The notes beneath the pieces are model-generated. The model saw only the letters and a list, made by a program, of their open reading frames with translations, did no database searches and had not been told where the DNA came from. A program made the translations under genes and the position numbers. Positions 1-13,800 of a DNA stretch of 64,000 nt are shown one piece after another. This DNA comes from Novosphingobium profundi (GTDB lineage: Bacteria; Pseudomonadota; Alphaproteobacteria; Sphingomonadales; Sphingomonadaceae), in the NCBI RefSeq assembly GCF_018491765.1, contig NZ_JABWCU010000009.1, positions 124,001 through 188,000 on the forward strand, given 5' to 3'. Position 1 is the first letter of the stretch, and every line of letters begins with the position of its first letter.

Positions 1-1
1 C

Positions 2-193
2 CCCAAGTACGGGGACTATGCCCGCTCGGCGTCGAAATCGATGCAGGATGTGGCGACGCGGCTCGACGCGAAGTCGTTCGAGGAACTGGGCGAGGATGCG
101 CGCACCTTCGTACGCACGAACCCGGTCATGGCCATGAGCATGGGCATCTTCACCGGATACGTGCTGGGCCGCCTTTTCGCCAAGAGCAAGTAA
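2..193 (+). CDS. YqjD/DUF883-like membrane-anchor protein, C-terminal end only
   Basis: Only the last 63 codons lie in the window, read from base 2 to a TAA stop; the start is off the left edge. The visible part has an amphipathic helix (ASKSMQDVATRLDAKSFEEL) and then one short hydrophobic segment (VMAMSMGIFTGYVLGRLF) capped by basic residues AKSK. A helix plus one C-terminal membrane anchor after an 'RTNP' turn is the layout of YqjD/DUF883-type inner-membrane proteins, some of which bind ribosomes in E. coli. It is followed 24 bases later by a holin-X-type gene, an arrangement common in Sphingomonadales. The assignment rests on topology and context; most of the protein is unseen. Confidence 0.6.
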   Translation, partial: PKYGDYARSASKSMQDVATRLDAKSFEELGEDARTFVRTNPVMAMSMGIFTGYVLGRLFAKSK

Positions 194-217
194 GGCGGCG
201 CGAACGAGCCTGGATTG

Positions 218-613
218 ATGAACTACGAAGCTCCGGCGCCATCCGCGTCGCTCACTGACCGCGAGGGCATCACCCTTGGCGAAGATTTGCGCCTGCTCGC
301 CGAGGAAGCCCGCGAGTTCGCCAAAGCCGAGGTCACGTTCCAGAAGTCGCGCGCCGCATTTGCGGGCAGCCAGATCGGCCGGATCGTGGGCTTGCTCGTG
401 GCCGCTCTGGTGGTTCTGTTCTTCGCGGTCATGGCTCTGGTCGTCGGACTTGTCATCGCCCTGGGCCCGCTGCTCACCCCGTGGGGCGCGATGGCTGCTG
501 TTGCGATGGCATTGCTGATCCTTGCCATCATATGCGCGCTGGCCGCGAAACGTGCACTCACTACGTTGAAGCGGGTGATGTCCGCCCCCCTGCGCGGGGA
601 ACCCAGCGAATGA
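218..613 (+). CDS. Phage-holin-X-like small membrane protein
   Basis: A protein of about 131 residues with a soluble, charged N-terminal helix (residues 15-50, LTDREGITLGEDL and AREFAKAEV) and two membrane segments near residues 53-78 and 84-110. This is the pattern of the 'Actinobacterial Holin-X / phage holin family' (PF07332), which in proteobacteria is chromosomal and not tied to lysis. A TTG at 215 directly precedes the chosen ATG at 218; neither has a clear Shine-Dalgarno. The stop codon overlaps the next gene's ATG (ATGA), so the two are translationally coupled. The cluster is probably an envelope or stress-associated operon; no molecular function is established. Confidence 0.75.
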   Translation: MNYEAPAPSASLTDREGITLGEDLRLLAEEAREFAKAEVTFQKSRAAFAGSQIGRIVGLLVAALVVLFFAVMALVVGLVIALGPLLTPWGAMAAVAMALLILAIICALAAKRALTTLKRVMSAPLRGEPSE

Positions 614-927
614 GGGTCTCGGCCGAGGAAGTCCTGGCAAATCGCGACACGCGCAACTTGGCCAAGGCCGCCTTTGACTCGCGCTACCGTGCGATCCGCG
701 CCGACATGGAGGAACGCGGCATTGCCGGGCGGATCATCGACGAGACGATCGAGAAGGCCGTCGGCATCGTCGACGAGGCGGTCGAAGTTGCCGAGGAACA
801 CCCGGCGCTGGTCGGAGGAACTCTCGCCGCCCTGATGCTTTGGATATTCAGAAATCCGCTAATCGCGTGGATCGGAAGCGTCCTGCGGACCGATGGCGAC
901 AAAGAAGAGGAAATCGAGCATGGCTGA
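610..927 (+). CDS. Small membrane protein of holin-X cluster
   Basis: Starts at ATG 610, overlapping the previous stop by four bases, and gives about 105 residues. The N-terminal two thirds is charged and helical (SAEEVLANRDTRNLAKAAF, IIDETIEKAVGIVDEAVEVAEE). One hydrophobic segment follows near residues 68-92 (LVGGTLAALMLWIFRNPLIAWIG) with a short acidic tail (DGDKEEEIEHG). I recognise no domain. Overlap on both sides places it in the same operon as the flanking membrane genes. A possible role is as a membrane-tethered partner of the YqjD-like protein, but this is inference from context only. Confidence 0.7.
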   Translation: MRVSAEEVLANRDTRNLAKAAFDSRYRAIRADMEERGIAGRIIDETIEKAVGIVDEAVEVAEEHPALVGGTLAALMLWIFRNPLIAWIGSVLRTDGDKEEEIEHG

Positions 928-1459
928 CAGCGAACCCACGATCCCCGCCACTTCGGCGACGAGCGCCAACACCGGCAATATCGTCGCATTGCCGGGGCAG
1001 AAGCAGCGTGAAAGGCCCTCGAGCAAGGTGCTCGGTTTCGTCAAGCGCCATCCCGTCGTCGCGGTAGCCGGTGGCCTCGCGGTCGGCGCTGCGGTCGCCG
1101 CACTGCTACCCCGGCGGATCACCCGTGGCCCCGCGATCCGGGCGATGAACCTCGCCGAGGCCGCAGGCACCTCAACAGCCCTGTTCGGCAAGCGCGCGGG
1201 CTCGCACATCAAGCGGCTGACCGGCCGGGCCGGCGATGAAGCGCACGAGGCGCTTTACGGGATCGAAGCAAAGGCCGAGCGGATCGGTGACTTTACCGCC
1301 ACCCGGCTTGAGAAACTCGCGACCATTGCGCTGGCAACTGCGTCTTCGCTTGGCAAATTGGGCGGAAAGCAGGCCGAACGTCTCGAGGACGCGGCCAGCG
1401 AAGGCACGCACAAAGCGCTCGATATCGCGGAATCCTTGCGCAAGAAGCTCCATCGCTGA
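920..1459 (+). CDS. Membrane-anchored protein of unknown function
   Basis: I chose ATG 920 because GAAGAGG lies about 8 bases upstream and the overlap with the preceding gene is then only 8 bases; an in-frame ATG at 893 would overlap it by 35. The product is about 179 residues: a low-complexity Ala/Ser/Thr start, a basic motif (SSKVLGFVKRHP), one membrane segment (VVAVAGGLAVGAAVAALL), then about 110 residues of amphipathic helix with EAKAERIG and GGKQAERLEDAA. It ends the four-gene membrane cluster. No known domain is recognised; the 'KRHPVVAVAGGLAVGAAVA' style resembles the C-terminal anchors of DUF883-type proteins. Confidence 0.7.
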   Translation: MADSEPTIPATSATSANTGNIVALPGQKQRERPSSKVLGFVKRHPVVAVAGGLAVGAAVAALLPRRITRGPAIRAMNLAEAAGTSTALFGKRAGSHIKRLTGRAGDEAHEALYGIEAKAERIGDFTATRLEKLATIALATASSLGKLGGKQAERLEDAASEGTHKALDIAESLRKKLHR

Positions 1460-1582
1460 GCCATATTGATAATACTTCGCGATAGCAGAGTAGGGTATTT
1501 CCAGTAGGCGATACGGCCTTGCCCAAAAGGGCCTCTAAAATTATAGGCCAAGGCTCTCCCAACTGGAAAAGTGGCACATCGC

Positions 1583-1807
1583 ATGCAGCAGAAACTTCAT
1601 CTCGTGATGGGCGGCCGGGTCAAGGATCCGACCGGTCTCGAATTCGTCGACCTCGACAACATGGACATCGTGGGTGTCTTCCCGAACATGGAAACGGCCA
1701 AGAACGCCTGGAAGTCGGCCGCGCAGCGCACCGTCGACGATGCCGAGATGAAGTACGTGATCGTGCACCTGCACCGCCTGCTCGATCCGGAACAGACCGA
1801 GGTCTGA
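1583..1807 (+). CDS. DUF4170 domain protein
   Basis: A 74-residue soluble protein starting MQQKLHLVMGGRV. The sequence features FVDLDNMDIVGVFP, AWKSAAQRTVDDAEMKYVIVHLHRLL are those of the DUF4170 family, small alphaproteobacterial proteins of this length that begin with a (K)LHLV strand; that favours ATG 1583 over the in-frame GTG at 1571. The fold is probably a small alpha/beta sandwich. Function is unknown. It is a single-gene unit closed by a strong bidirectional terminator shared with convergent greA. The upstream 120 bases are AT-richer than the surroundings and probably hold its promoter. Confidence 0.8.
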   Translation: MQQKLHLVMGGRVKDPTGLEFVDLDNMDIVGVFPNMETAKNAWKSAAQRTVDDAEMKYVIVHLHRLLDPEQTEV

Positions 1808-1823
1808 TCCACCGCGATCGCAG

Positions 1824-1874
1824 GACATGAAAAGAGCCGCACAAGCACCGGGCTTGTGCGGCTCTTTTCATGTC
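1824..1874. terminator. Bidirectional rho-independent terminator
   Basis: A perfect 23-bp inverted repeat (GACATGAAAAGAGCCGCACAAGC and its complement) with a 5-base loop, ACCGG. The arms carry AAAA on one side and TTTT on the other, so a U-tract is present on both strands. It lies between the convergent DUF4170 gene and greA and should end both transcripts. Confidence 0.9.
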
Positions 1875-1923
1875 TTTCTCGGCCGACCGGCAGGGAGCCC
1901 CCTGCCCGGCCGCCCAAGCGAAT

Positions 1924-2400
1924 TCAGATGAAGTCGATCTTCTCGACGAGATAGAACTTGTCGCCCGAGGGCACGGTCACTTCGATCTCCTCGTCGACCT
2001 TCTTGCCGATCAGCGCCTTGCCGAGCGGCGAGGCATAGCTGATGCGGCCCGCCTTCGCGTCGGCCTCATAAGGGCCCACGATCTGGTACTTGACCGGCTT
2101 GTCCTCGTCGTCGAGCAGCGTGACCGTCGCCCCGAAGATGATCTTGTCGCTGGTCAGCGACGCGGGATCGATGATCTGCGCACGGCTGAGCTTGTCTTCC
2201 AGGTCGGCGAGCGTCGCCTCGATCTGACCCTGGCGTTCCTTGGCAGCGTGGTATTCGGCGTTTTCCGAAAGGTCCCCGTGCGCGCGCGCTTCCTCGATCG
2301 CGTCGACGACGCGCGGGCGCTCTTCACGCAGGGCCTTGATTTCCGCTGCCAACCGTTCGTAGCCCTCGGCGAGCATCGGCAGCTTTTCAACACTTGCCAT
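1924..2400 (-). CDS. greA: Transcription elongation factor GreA
   Basis: 158 residues, the usual GreA length. Residues 1-75 form the antiparallel coiled coil that enters the RNA polymerase secondary channel ([39 protein letters not shown]) and carries the acidic tip. Residues 80-158 form the FKBP-like C-terminal domain ([36 protein letters not shown]). GreA stimulates transcript cleavage in backtracked polymerase. It lies 139 bases downstream of carB on the same strand and could be read through from it, though it probably has its own promoter. Start ATG has GGAAG upstream in the minus-strand leader. Confidence 0.95.
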   Translation of the reverse strand: MASVEKLPMLAEGYERLAAEIKALREERPRVVDAIEEARAHGDLSENAEYHAAKERQGQIEATLADLEDKLSRAQIIDPASLTSDKIIFGATVTLLDDEDKPVKYQIVGPYEADAKAGRISYASPLGKALIGKKVDEEIEVTVPSGDKFYLVEKIDFI

Positions 2401-2539
2401 TTTCCAAATCTTCCTTCTGTCGCCTCCCCCCCGAACACCGCCGCGCCGCGATCAGCGACTAGAGACCTGCCCGGTCCCCGGCGTGATGCCAAACAGGGAC
2501 CGGTCCGATCTGCAGCGATGTGGGAAGGCTAGATCGATC

Positions 2540-5863
<3,324 letters not shown>

Positions 5864-5892
5864 GGTTCAATCCTGCCTTTGATCTGTTCGGG

Positions 5893-6186
5893 TCAATTCG
5901 GGTTCGGAGCGGACGGCGCGGACGTGCTGCGCGATCCGGCTTCGACGATACGGGCGGCGGGGAGCGAGCGGCGCACTTCGCGCAAGGTGCAGGTGCGCTG
6001 CTCGTCCGTGAGAGTGGATACGAGGGTGACCGTGGCTTCGCCTTTTCCGCCCGAGAACATCGTCTCGGGCACGCCGCAAATCTCGGCGATCGCCTTCCCG
6101 TCGGTGGTCACGACCTGGGCCTTGGGCGGCGGATTGCCGCAGGCCGCCAGCGCGAGGACGGGAAGGAGATGGAAGCGGCGAAACAT
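5893..6186 (-). CDS. Small putative lipoprotein between carA and carB
   Basis: 97 residues beginning MFRRFHLLPVLALAACGNPP, a short signal with a lipobox (LAAC, Cys16). The mature part contains GKAIAEICGVPETMF and LTDEQRTCTLREVRRSLP, with two more cysteines that could pair, and ends in a Ser/Pro-rich tail. It starts 3 bases after the carA stop and lies 29 bases before carB, so the three are co-transcribed. No known family is recognised. An envelope lipoprotein inside a carbamoyl-phosphate synthase operon has no evident biochemical link; it may be a hitch-hiking gene. Confidence 0.75.
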   Translation of the reverse strand: MFRRFHLLPVLALAACGNPPPKAQVVTTDGKAIAEICGVPETMFSGGKGEATVTLVSTLTDEQRTCTLREVRRSLPAARIVEAGSRSTSAPSAPNPN

Positions 6187-6189
6187 CGC

Positions 6190-7356
6190 TCAGCCCAGCA
6201 TGCCCACGAACTTCTCGAAGAGGTAGAAGCTGTCCTGGGGCCCCGGCGAGGCCTCGGGGTGGTATTGCACGCCGAAGGCCTTCTTGCCCTTGATCGTGAT
6301 ACCGCAGTTCGAACCGTCGAAGAGCGAGACGTGGGTCTCCTCCACATTCGCGGGCAGCGAAGTGTTGTCGACCGCAAAACCGTGGTTCATCGAGGTGATC
6401 TCGACGACGCCGTCTTCGTAGCGCTTGACCGGGTGGTTGGCGCCGCGGTGGCCCTGGTGCATCTTGGCGGTCCTGGCGCCCGCCGCGATGGCCAGCATCT
6501 GGTGGCCAAGGCAGATGCCGAAGATCGGCACGTCGCGTTCGAGCAACCCCTGGATGACGGGCACGGCGTAAGCGCCGGTCGCCGCCGGGTCACCCGGGCC
6601 GTTGGAAAGGAATACGCCGTCGGGCTTCAGCTCGAGGACCTTCTCGAGGCTCGTCTCGGCGGGAACGACGGTCACGCGCGCGCCGGCCTTCACCAGGTTG
6701 CGGAAGATGTTGTCCTTGGCGCCGTAGTCGAGCGCGACGACGTGCGGGCGGCTTTCGCCCTCGCCCGCCGCGTAGCCTGCGCCCAGCGTCCAGGTCGAGC
6801 CGTCCCAGCTTTCCTCGTGCTGGCGGCTGACGCCCTTGGCAAGGTCCATGCCCTCAAGCCCCGGCCAGGCCTGCGCCTGCGCGATCAGCGCGGGCACGTC
6901 GAACTTGCCTTCGGGATCATGCGCGATCACCGCGTTGGGCGCACCGGCCTTGCGGATGCGGCGGGTCAGCGCGCGGGTGTCGATCCCTGCGAGGCCGACC
7001 TTGCCCTTGGCCGCGAGCCAATCGCCGAATTCACCGGCGGCGCGGAAGTTGGACGAGAGCGTCACGTCTTCGCGCACGACGCAGCCGACCGCGCCATCGA
7101 CCTTCGATTCCAGATCCTCGTCGTTGACGCCGACGTTGCCGATGTGCGGGAACGTGAAGGTGACGATCTGGCCCGAATAGGACGGGTCGGTCATCACTTC
7201 CTGGTAGCCGGTCATCGCCGTGTTGAAGCAGACCTCGCCTTGCGCCACGCCAACGGCGCCGAAGCCGCGACCCCACAGAACTTCCCCCGTGCTGAGTACG
7301 AGAGCGCCAGTGGCTCCTTCCGGTTTGGGCGCAGGCGAAGATGCGGCGTCGGCCAT
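6190..7356 (-). CDS. carA: Carbamoyl-phosphate synthase small (glutaminase) subunit
   Basis: The chosen ATG at 7356 gives 388 residues, the normal CarA length. It has GGAG 9 bases upstream, whereas the in-frame ATG at 7389 has none and the 11 extra codons have poor G/C at third positions. The N-terminal CPSase small domain (GALVLSTGEVLWG, NTAMTGYQEVMTDPSY) is followed by a class I glutamine amidotransferase with nucleophile Cys282 in GICLGHQM and His366/Glu368 in QYHPEAS. It hydrolyses glutamine and channels ammonia to CarB. It heads the carA-lipoprotein-carB operon, with a candidate promoter at 7406-7434. Confidence 0.96.
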   Translation of the reverse strand: MADAASSPAPKPEGATGALVLSTGEVLWGRGFGAVGVAQGEVCFNTAMTGYQEVMTDPSYSGQIVTFTFPHIGNVGVNDEDLESKVDGAVGCVVREDVTLSSNFRAAGEFGDWLAAKGKVGLAGIDTRALTRRIRKAGAPNAVIAHDPEGKFDVPALIAQAQAWPGLEGMDLAKGVSRQHEESWDGSTWTLGAGYAAGEGESRPHVVALDYGAKDNIFRNLVKAGARVTVVPAETSLEKVLELKPDGVFLSNGPGDPAATGAYAVPVIQGLLERDVPIFGICLGHQMLAIAAGARTAKMHQGHRGANHPVKRYEDGVVEITSMNHGFAVDNTSLPANVEETHVSLFDGSNCGITIKGKKAFGVQYHPEASPGPQDSFYLFEKFVGMLG

Positions 7357-7405
7357 AGTGGGTCGCTCCGTTGAGGCTGTTTCGGACATGTGTGCTAAGG
7401 CGCTC

Positions 7406-7434
7406 CCGCTAGAGAGGGTTGTGCATCACGTCAA
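7406..7434 (-). promoter_or_regulatory. Candidate carA promoter
   Basis: On the minus strand TTGACG (7434-7429) and TAGCGG (7411-7406) are separated by 17 bases. The same TTGAC(C/G)-N17-TA-n-n-GG pattern precedes the tRNA-Glu array and ilvB. Transcription would start near 7399, about 40 bases before the chosen carA ATG. Confidence 0.45.
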
Positions 7435-7516
7435 GGCAGCAGGGTGCAAATTTCCCTGCGGCTTGCTAGTTATGCTGCCCTACCACATCCCACATACTAG
7501 CACTGACAGGAAAACA

Positions 7517-7969
7517 ATGCTCCGTGATTCGATCAAGGCCGCCCAGATCGCAGCCATGAAGGCCGGCGACAAACCGCGCCTTGCCGCCGTTCGGCTGATC
7601 CTTGCCAAGCTCAAGGACCGCGACATCGAGCTGCGCACCTCCGATGCGCCGGTGGACGATGATGCCATGGTGATCGAAGTCCTGCAGAAGATGGTCAAGC
7701 AGCGCCGCGAATCGATCAAGCTGTTCGAGGAAGGCGGACGCCCCGAGCGCGCCGCCGAGGAACAGGCCGAAGTCGACGTGATCGAGACCTTCCTGCCCGC
7801 GCAGATGAGCGAGGAGGAAACCAAGGCCGCGATCGAGGCGATCAAGGCCGAAGTGGGTGCGAGCGGCATGAAGGACATGGGCAAGGTCATGGGCCTGCTC
7901 AAGGAACGCCACGCCACCACGCTCGACATGGGCAAGGCCTCGGGCTGGGTGAAGGCCGCCCTCGCCTGA
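7517..7969 (+). CDS. GatB/YqeY domain protein
   Basis: 150 residues, all one YqeY domain: MLRDSIKAAQIAAMKAGDKPRLAAVRLILAKLKDRDIE opens the helical bundle, with the conserved KMVKQRRESIKLFEEGGR and FLPAQMSEEE further on. It is homologous to the tRNA-binding tail of GatB, but the free-standing protein's role is unclear. AGGA lies 6 bases upstream of ATG 7517. It precedes dnaG by 20 bases; yqeY next to dnaG-rpoD is a widespread order (as with rpsU-yqeY-dnaG-rpoD), which supports a macromolecular-synthesis operon. Confidence 0.93.
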   Translation: MLRDSIKAAQIAAMKAGDKPRLAAVRLILAKLKDRDIELRTSDAPVDDDAMVIEVLQKMVKQRRESIKLFEEGGRPERAAEEQAEVDVIETFLPAQMSEEETKAAIEAIKAEVGASGMKDMGKVMGLLKERHATTLDMGKASGWVKAALA

Positions 7970-7989
7970 TCGTATAAGGCAGATCCCCC

Positions 7990-9873
7990 GTGCTCACCCC
8001 GCAATGGCTCGACCAGCTTCGCTCGCGCACCACGCTTTCCGCGCTGGTGGGGCGCAGCGTGCGCCTGCAGAAGGCCGGGCGTGAGCACCGGGCCTGCTGC
8101 CCCTTCCACGACGAGAAATCGCCCAGCTTCTACGTCAACGACGAGAAGGGCTTCTACCACTGCTTCGGCTGCGGCGCGCATGGCGATGCCATCCGCTGGA
8201 TGACCGACCACCAGGGCCTCGCCTTCATGGACGCGGTCAAGGAACTCGCCGCCGAGGCGGGCATGGACGTGCCCCAGCCCGATCCGCGCGCAGCCAAGGC
8301 CGCCGAAAAGCGCGACACGCTCTACGACGTCACCGGCGCGGCGCAGGAGTGGTTCCGCCAGATGCTCGGTGCACCCGAAGGGGCACAGGCGCGCGCCTAC
8401 CTGGAAACGCGCGGGTTCGACGCGCACACGATCGCGCGCTTCGGTTTCGGCTTCGCCCCCGATGAACGCCAGGCGCTCAAGCACGCGCTCGTTCGCTACC
8501 CCGAGCCCATGCTCGTCGAGGCGGGCCTGCGCATCGAGGTCGAGGAGCGCGATCCCTACGACCGCTTCCGCGGCCGCCTGATGCTGCCGATCGAGGACGC
8601 GCGCGGGCGGGTGATCGCCTTTGGCGGCCGCATCCTCTCAAAGGAGAAGACGAACGCCCCCAAGTACCTGAATTCACCCGACACCCCCCTCTTCGACAAG
8701 GGACGCACGCTTTACAACCTGCACCGCGCCGCGCCCGCTGCGCGCCAGTCGGGCCGGATCGTGGTGGTCGAAGGCTACATGGACGTGATCGCGCTGGCCG
8801 CGGCCGGCATCGCCGAGGCAGTCGCCCCGCTCGGCACCGCACTAACCGAGACGCAGATCGAGATGCTGTGGCGCCACGTCGAGGCGCCGATCCTGTGCTT
8901 CGACGGCGACGCCGCCGGGCAACGTGCCGCGATGCGCGCGATCACCCGCGCCCTGCCCCTGCTGCGCCCAGCGCACACGCTTCGCATCGTGCGTCTGCCC
9001 GAAGGCCTCGACCCCGACGATCTCATCAAGCGCAGCGGGCCAGCGGCGATGGAGGAGCTGCTCGGCCAGTCGCGCAGCCTCGTCGAGGTGCTGTGGGAGG
9101 TCGAGCACGCCGCGCAGCCACTCGTCACGCCCGAGGACAAGGCCGGGCTCAAGGCACGCCTCATCCAGCACGTCGAGACCATCCAGGACCCCGACATCGC
9201 CAGTCTCTACAAGCGCGAACTGCTTGATCGCTATGGCGAATTCGCCTTTCCGCGCCGCGAGAACCGTTGGCAGGCCGGTGGTGGCGGCAACGCACGACAG
9301 GGCGCGTTCACCCGCGGACGTCCGCAGGGCCGCTGGAACGGACGCAATGCCCCAGCCCCCTCGCTGCCCGAATCCATCGAGCGCTTGAAGCACGCGCTTT
9401 CGGGCGGATCGCGCGATGCACTTTCCGCGGCCGTGATCGCGGGCCTGATGCGCTGGCCCGACCAGTTGTCGCGCCACGCAGAGGCGCTTGCGCGCACGCC
9501 CGATCTCGATTCGCGCTTCGACGCGCTCATCGAATGCTGCGATGCGATGGCGCCGCTTGAAAACGGCGACCTTCCCACCATATTGAGCAAAAATGGTCTC
9601 CAGGTTCCCAGGACCGCTGAATACTCGGGGCTTCGCTTCGGCTTCCTTGCCCCCGACGCAAATGCACAGCACGCGGCAGAGGAACTTGCCCAGGCCATCG
9701 ATCTCTTGGTCGAGCGACCAGTTCTCGAAACGGCACTGGCTCAGGCGACGGCGCGGTTCGAGACCGAGCTTTCGGAGGAATCTTTTGCCGAGCAGCAGCG
9801 CCTACTCAAGAGAAAGCTGGAATTTGACAATCGCCTGAGGCAAATGGCGACAAGACATGCGTCTTCGTCCTAA
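7990..9873 (+). CDS. dnaG: DNA primase
   Basis: 627 residues from a GTG start. The CHC2 zinc ribbon is Cys37, His40, Cys58, Cys61 (CCPFH, HCFGCG). A TOPRIM catalytic core follows, with the conserved Glu in VVVEGYMDVIAL near residue 260 and the Asp pair in LCFDGDAAGQ near 303. A Gly/Arg/Asn-rich linker (near residues 425-455) leads to a C-terminal helicase-binding region. The enzyme lays RNA primers at the replication fork through DnaB. It sits between the yqeY-like gene and rpoD. Confidence 0.96.
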   Translation: MLTPQWLDQLRSRTTLSALVGRSVRLQKAGREHRACCPFHDEKSPSFYVNDEKGFYHCFGCGAHGDAIRWMTDHQGLAFMDAVKELAAEAGMDVPQPDPRAAKAAEKRDTLYDVTGAAQEWFRQMLGAPEGAQARAYLETRGFDAHTIARFGFGFAPDERQALKHALVRYPEPMLVEAGLRIEVEERDPYDRFRGRLMLPIEDARGRVIAFGGRILSKEKTNAPKYLNSPDTPLFDKGRTLYNLHRAAPAARQSGRIVVVEGYMDVIALAAAGIAEAVAPLGTALTETQIEMLWRHVEAPILCFDGDAAGQRAAMRAITRALPLLRPAHTLRIVRLPEGLDPDDLIKRSGPAAMEELLGQSRSLVEVLWEVEHAAQPLVTPEDKAGLKARLIQHVETIQDPDIASLYKRELLDRYGEFAFPRRENRWQAGGGGNARQGAFTRGRPQGRWNGRNAPAPSLPESIERLKHALSGGSRDALSAAVIAGLMRWPDQLSRHAEALARTPDLDSRFDALIECCDAMAPLENGDLPTILSKNGLQVPRTAEYSGLRFGFLAPDANAQHAAEELAQAIDLLVERPVLETALAQATARFETELSEESFAEQQRLLKRKLEFDNRLRQMATRHASSS

Positions 9874-9882
9874 TTGTATAAT
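9854..9882 (+). promoter_or_regulatory. Candidate rpoD promoter
   Basis: A perfect TATAAT at 9877-9882 lies 44 bases before the rpoD ATG and just after the dnaG stop. The matching -35 position (9854-9859, GACATG) is poor, so this is either an extended or activator-dependent promoter or a chance match. It would allow rpoD expression separate from dnaG. Confidence 0.35.
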
Positions 9883-9925
9883 TGTACGTTCAGGGTGACG
9901 GACAGCACGGGATAACGGCGGAAGA

Positions 9926-11947
<2,022 letters not shown>

Positions 11948-11968
11948 GGTCGCCGAACACCAGACAGG

Positions 11969-11996
11969 AAAAGCCCCGCTCCGGCGGGGCTTTTTT
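11969..11996 (+). terminator. Rho-independent terminator after rpoD
   Basis: GCCCCGC and GCGGGGC form a 7-bp stem with loop TCCG, preceded by AAAA and followed by six T's. On the minus strand the AAAA gives only a short T-tract, so it mainly ends rpoD, though it may also stop the convergent peptidase gene. Confidence 0.9.
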
Positions 11997-12017
11997 GTGT
12001 CCCGCGAGAGGCGAGGG

Positions 12018-13733
12018 TCACAGGCTCTTTAGCGCACTGCGCGCTTCCGAATAGACCGGAATGCTGGAAGCGAGCGGGTCGAGACGCACCCACAAAGCAA
12101 GGGCGAAGGCGCCCGCCAGGCCAACGAGGGCGACCTTGGGCACTCGCGATTTCAAGGCGCCCGTGGGCCGCAGCGGCACGAATACGAGCGCGATCAACGC
12201 CAGGGGAAGTATGGCAATCGACGGCAACCCCGGCCCGACCGCCTGATAGAGCGCGAAGCCGATCACCAGCGCGTAGCCCCCGACCAGCGCGGCCGAAATG
12301 GTCTGAAATGCTATCACCGGTCCGGCAGGCAACCTGCCCCCTGCGGCGAACCCCAGGCCGGACAGCATGACCGCGATGACGACGAAATAGACCGCCACGG
12401 GCGCAAGCGCCTGTCCAGCCACCGCCATCAGCAGTACGGGAAGCGCCAGTCCGGCCTCGCCCGAAGCACTATCGGGCCTGCGCGCGAGCAAGGGGACCGC
12501 GACACCGAGGCACGCCAGCACAGCCATCGCCTGCAGCAGCGGTATCGCGGCGAGACGGTCGTAATAGTCGTCGCCCCCGGACCGCCCGGATATCGCGTTC
12601 AGCACCGTCAGGAGCAGCCCCACCCCGGCGATCAGCGCCAGCATGCGCGCGGCCCCCGCACCGAAAGCGCGCGCATCCCAGCGTCCAACCAGCCCAACTG
12701 CGAAACCGCCGAGCCCGAGGATCAGCATCGGCCATCCCCATGCGGGCGCGTAGTCGAGCACGAAAAGCCCGAAGACGTCGAAGAACACCCGGTCCGCGCT
12801 CGGTCCCGGCAGTCTTTCGGATTGCACGAGCGCCCGCGCCAGACCCAGTGTCTGGTCCCCCATCTGCCGCAGCGCCCCGCGATCGAGCGCATCGGCGCTT
12901 GCCAGTGGCGAGTGGTAGAGCGAAGGCCGACCAATGAAGGCGAAATTCCACGCGGCATAACCGCGCGGCAACGCGACGGTCAGGTCAGTATCGTTGGGCA
13001 GCAGGCCATAGATGAACGTCGCCATCGAAGTTCCCGCCGGGCTCGGGGCATGTTCGGCCCAGAACCGCGCCACTTCGCCATTGCCGGGTGAGGTCTGGAA
13101 CAGGTTTGCCCGGCCACCGCCCCCGCGCGCCTCCAGATTGATCACCGCACCGATTCGGTCCGCCTCCGGCGCCTCGCCGAAGAACAGGCGCGCACCCGAA
13201 AGGTCCGCCTCCTCCCCATCGGTGAACAGCACGAAGACATCGCGCCGGCGATCCTTCATCGCGGACAGATGGCGCACCGTTTCGAGAATCGCGGCCACCC
13301 CCGCGCCATCGTCCGCCGCGCCGGGCGAACCATAGACGCTGTCGTAATGCGCCATGAGAAGTAGCGCGGGCTGGCTGCGATCGGTTCCCGGCAGGCGGGC
13401 CACCAGGTTGACGAGTGGGATTTCCCTCGCCGCCTCGCCGCTGCGCCGATTGAGCCTTTCGCGCACCGCCACTGGGAATTCCCCCCGCTGCTCGCGAACC
13501 TGCAAGCCCATCGCGCGCAAGCGCACCTCGAGATAGCCGCGTAATCGCGCAAGCTCGGGTGAGCCACTGGGGTGCGGCGCACGGGCGATCACGCGCACAT
13601 CCTCCATCGCCCGCACGACCGAAAACGCATCGCTTGCCTCGGCCACGCCGCGCGCGACGGGCGGCGTCGTCCCCAGCACCGCAAGCGCGACGCCCCCCAC
13701 CAGCGCAAGCCAGAAACCCCAAATTCGGACCAT
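12018..13733 (-). CDS. Membrane-anchored M28-family metallopeptidase
   Basis: 571 residues. A signal or anchor segment (residues 4-24) precedes an M28 aminopeptidase domain to about residue 310, with zinc ligands in LMAHYDSV (His), GAADDGAG (Asp), FTDGEEADL (catalytic Glu and ligand Glu), NLEARG and YHSPLAS (His). The C-terminal 230 residues hold six to eight membrane segments. This domain order (M28 followed by a polytopic tail) is that of the ER-aminopeptidase/Fxna-like group, and of bacterial membrane M28 peptidases, with the catalytic domain facing the periplasm. Substrate is unknown. It is convergent with rpoD and divergent from rpiB. Confidence 0.88.
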   Translation of the reverse strand: MVRIWGFWLALVGGVALAVLGTTPPVARGVAEASDAFSVVRAMEDVRVIARAPHPSGSPELARLRGYLEVRLRAMGLQVREQRGEFPVAVRERLNRRSGEAAREIPLVNLVARLPGTDRSQPALLLMAHYDSVYGSPGAADDGAGVAAILETVRHLSAMKDRRRDVFVLFTDGEEADLSGARLFFGEAPEADRIGAVINLEARGGGGRANLFQTSPGNGEVARFWAEHAPSPAGTSMATFIYGLLPNDTDLTVALPRGYAAWNFAFIGRPSLYHSPLASADALDRGALRQMGDQTLGLARALVQSERLPGPSADRVFFDVFGLFVLDYAPAWGWPMLILGLGGFAVGLVGRWDARAFGAGAARMLALIAGVGLLLTVLNAISGRSGGDDYYDRLAAIPLLQAMAVLACLGVAVPLLARRPDSASGEAGLALPVLLMAVAGQALAPVAVYFVVIAVMLSGLGFAAGGRLPAGPVIAFQTISAALVGGYALVIGFALYQAVGPGLPSIAILPLALIALVFVPLRPTGALKSRVPKVALVGLAGAFALALWVRLDPLASSIPVYSEARSALKSL

Positions 13734-13800
13734 GCCAAACCCCTATTGGCGCATTTCCCTATCGCGCGAAGCAGTCTGACTGTAAAAGCGTGGGAGGCAA

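Noticed and set aside
2471..2503. CCGGTCCC/GGGACCGG inverted repeat downstream of carB as a terminator
   Set aside because: No U-tract on the minus strand after it, long loop; greA could be read through. Left out as unsupported.
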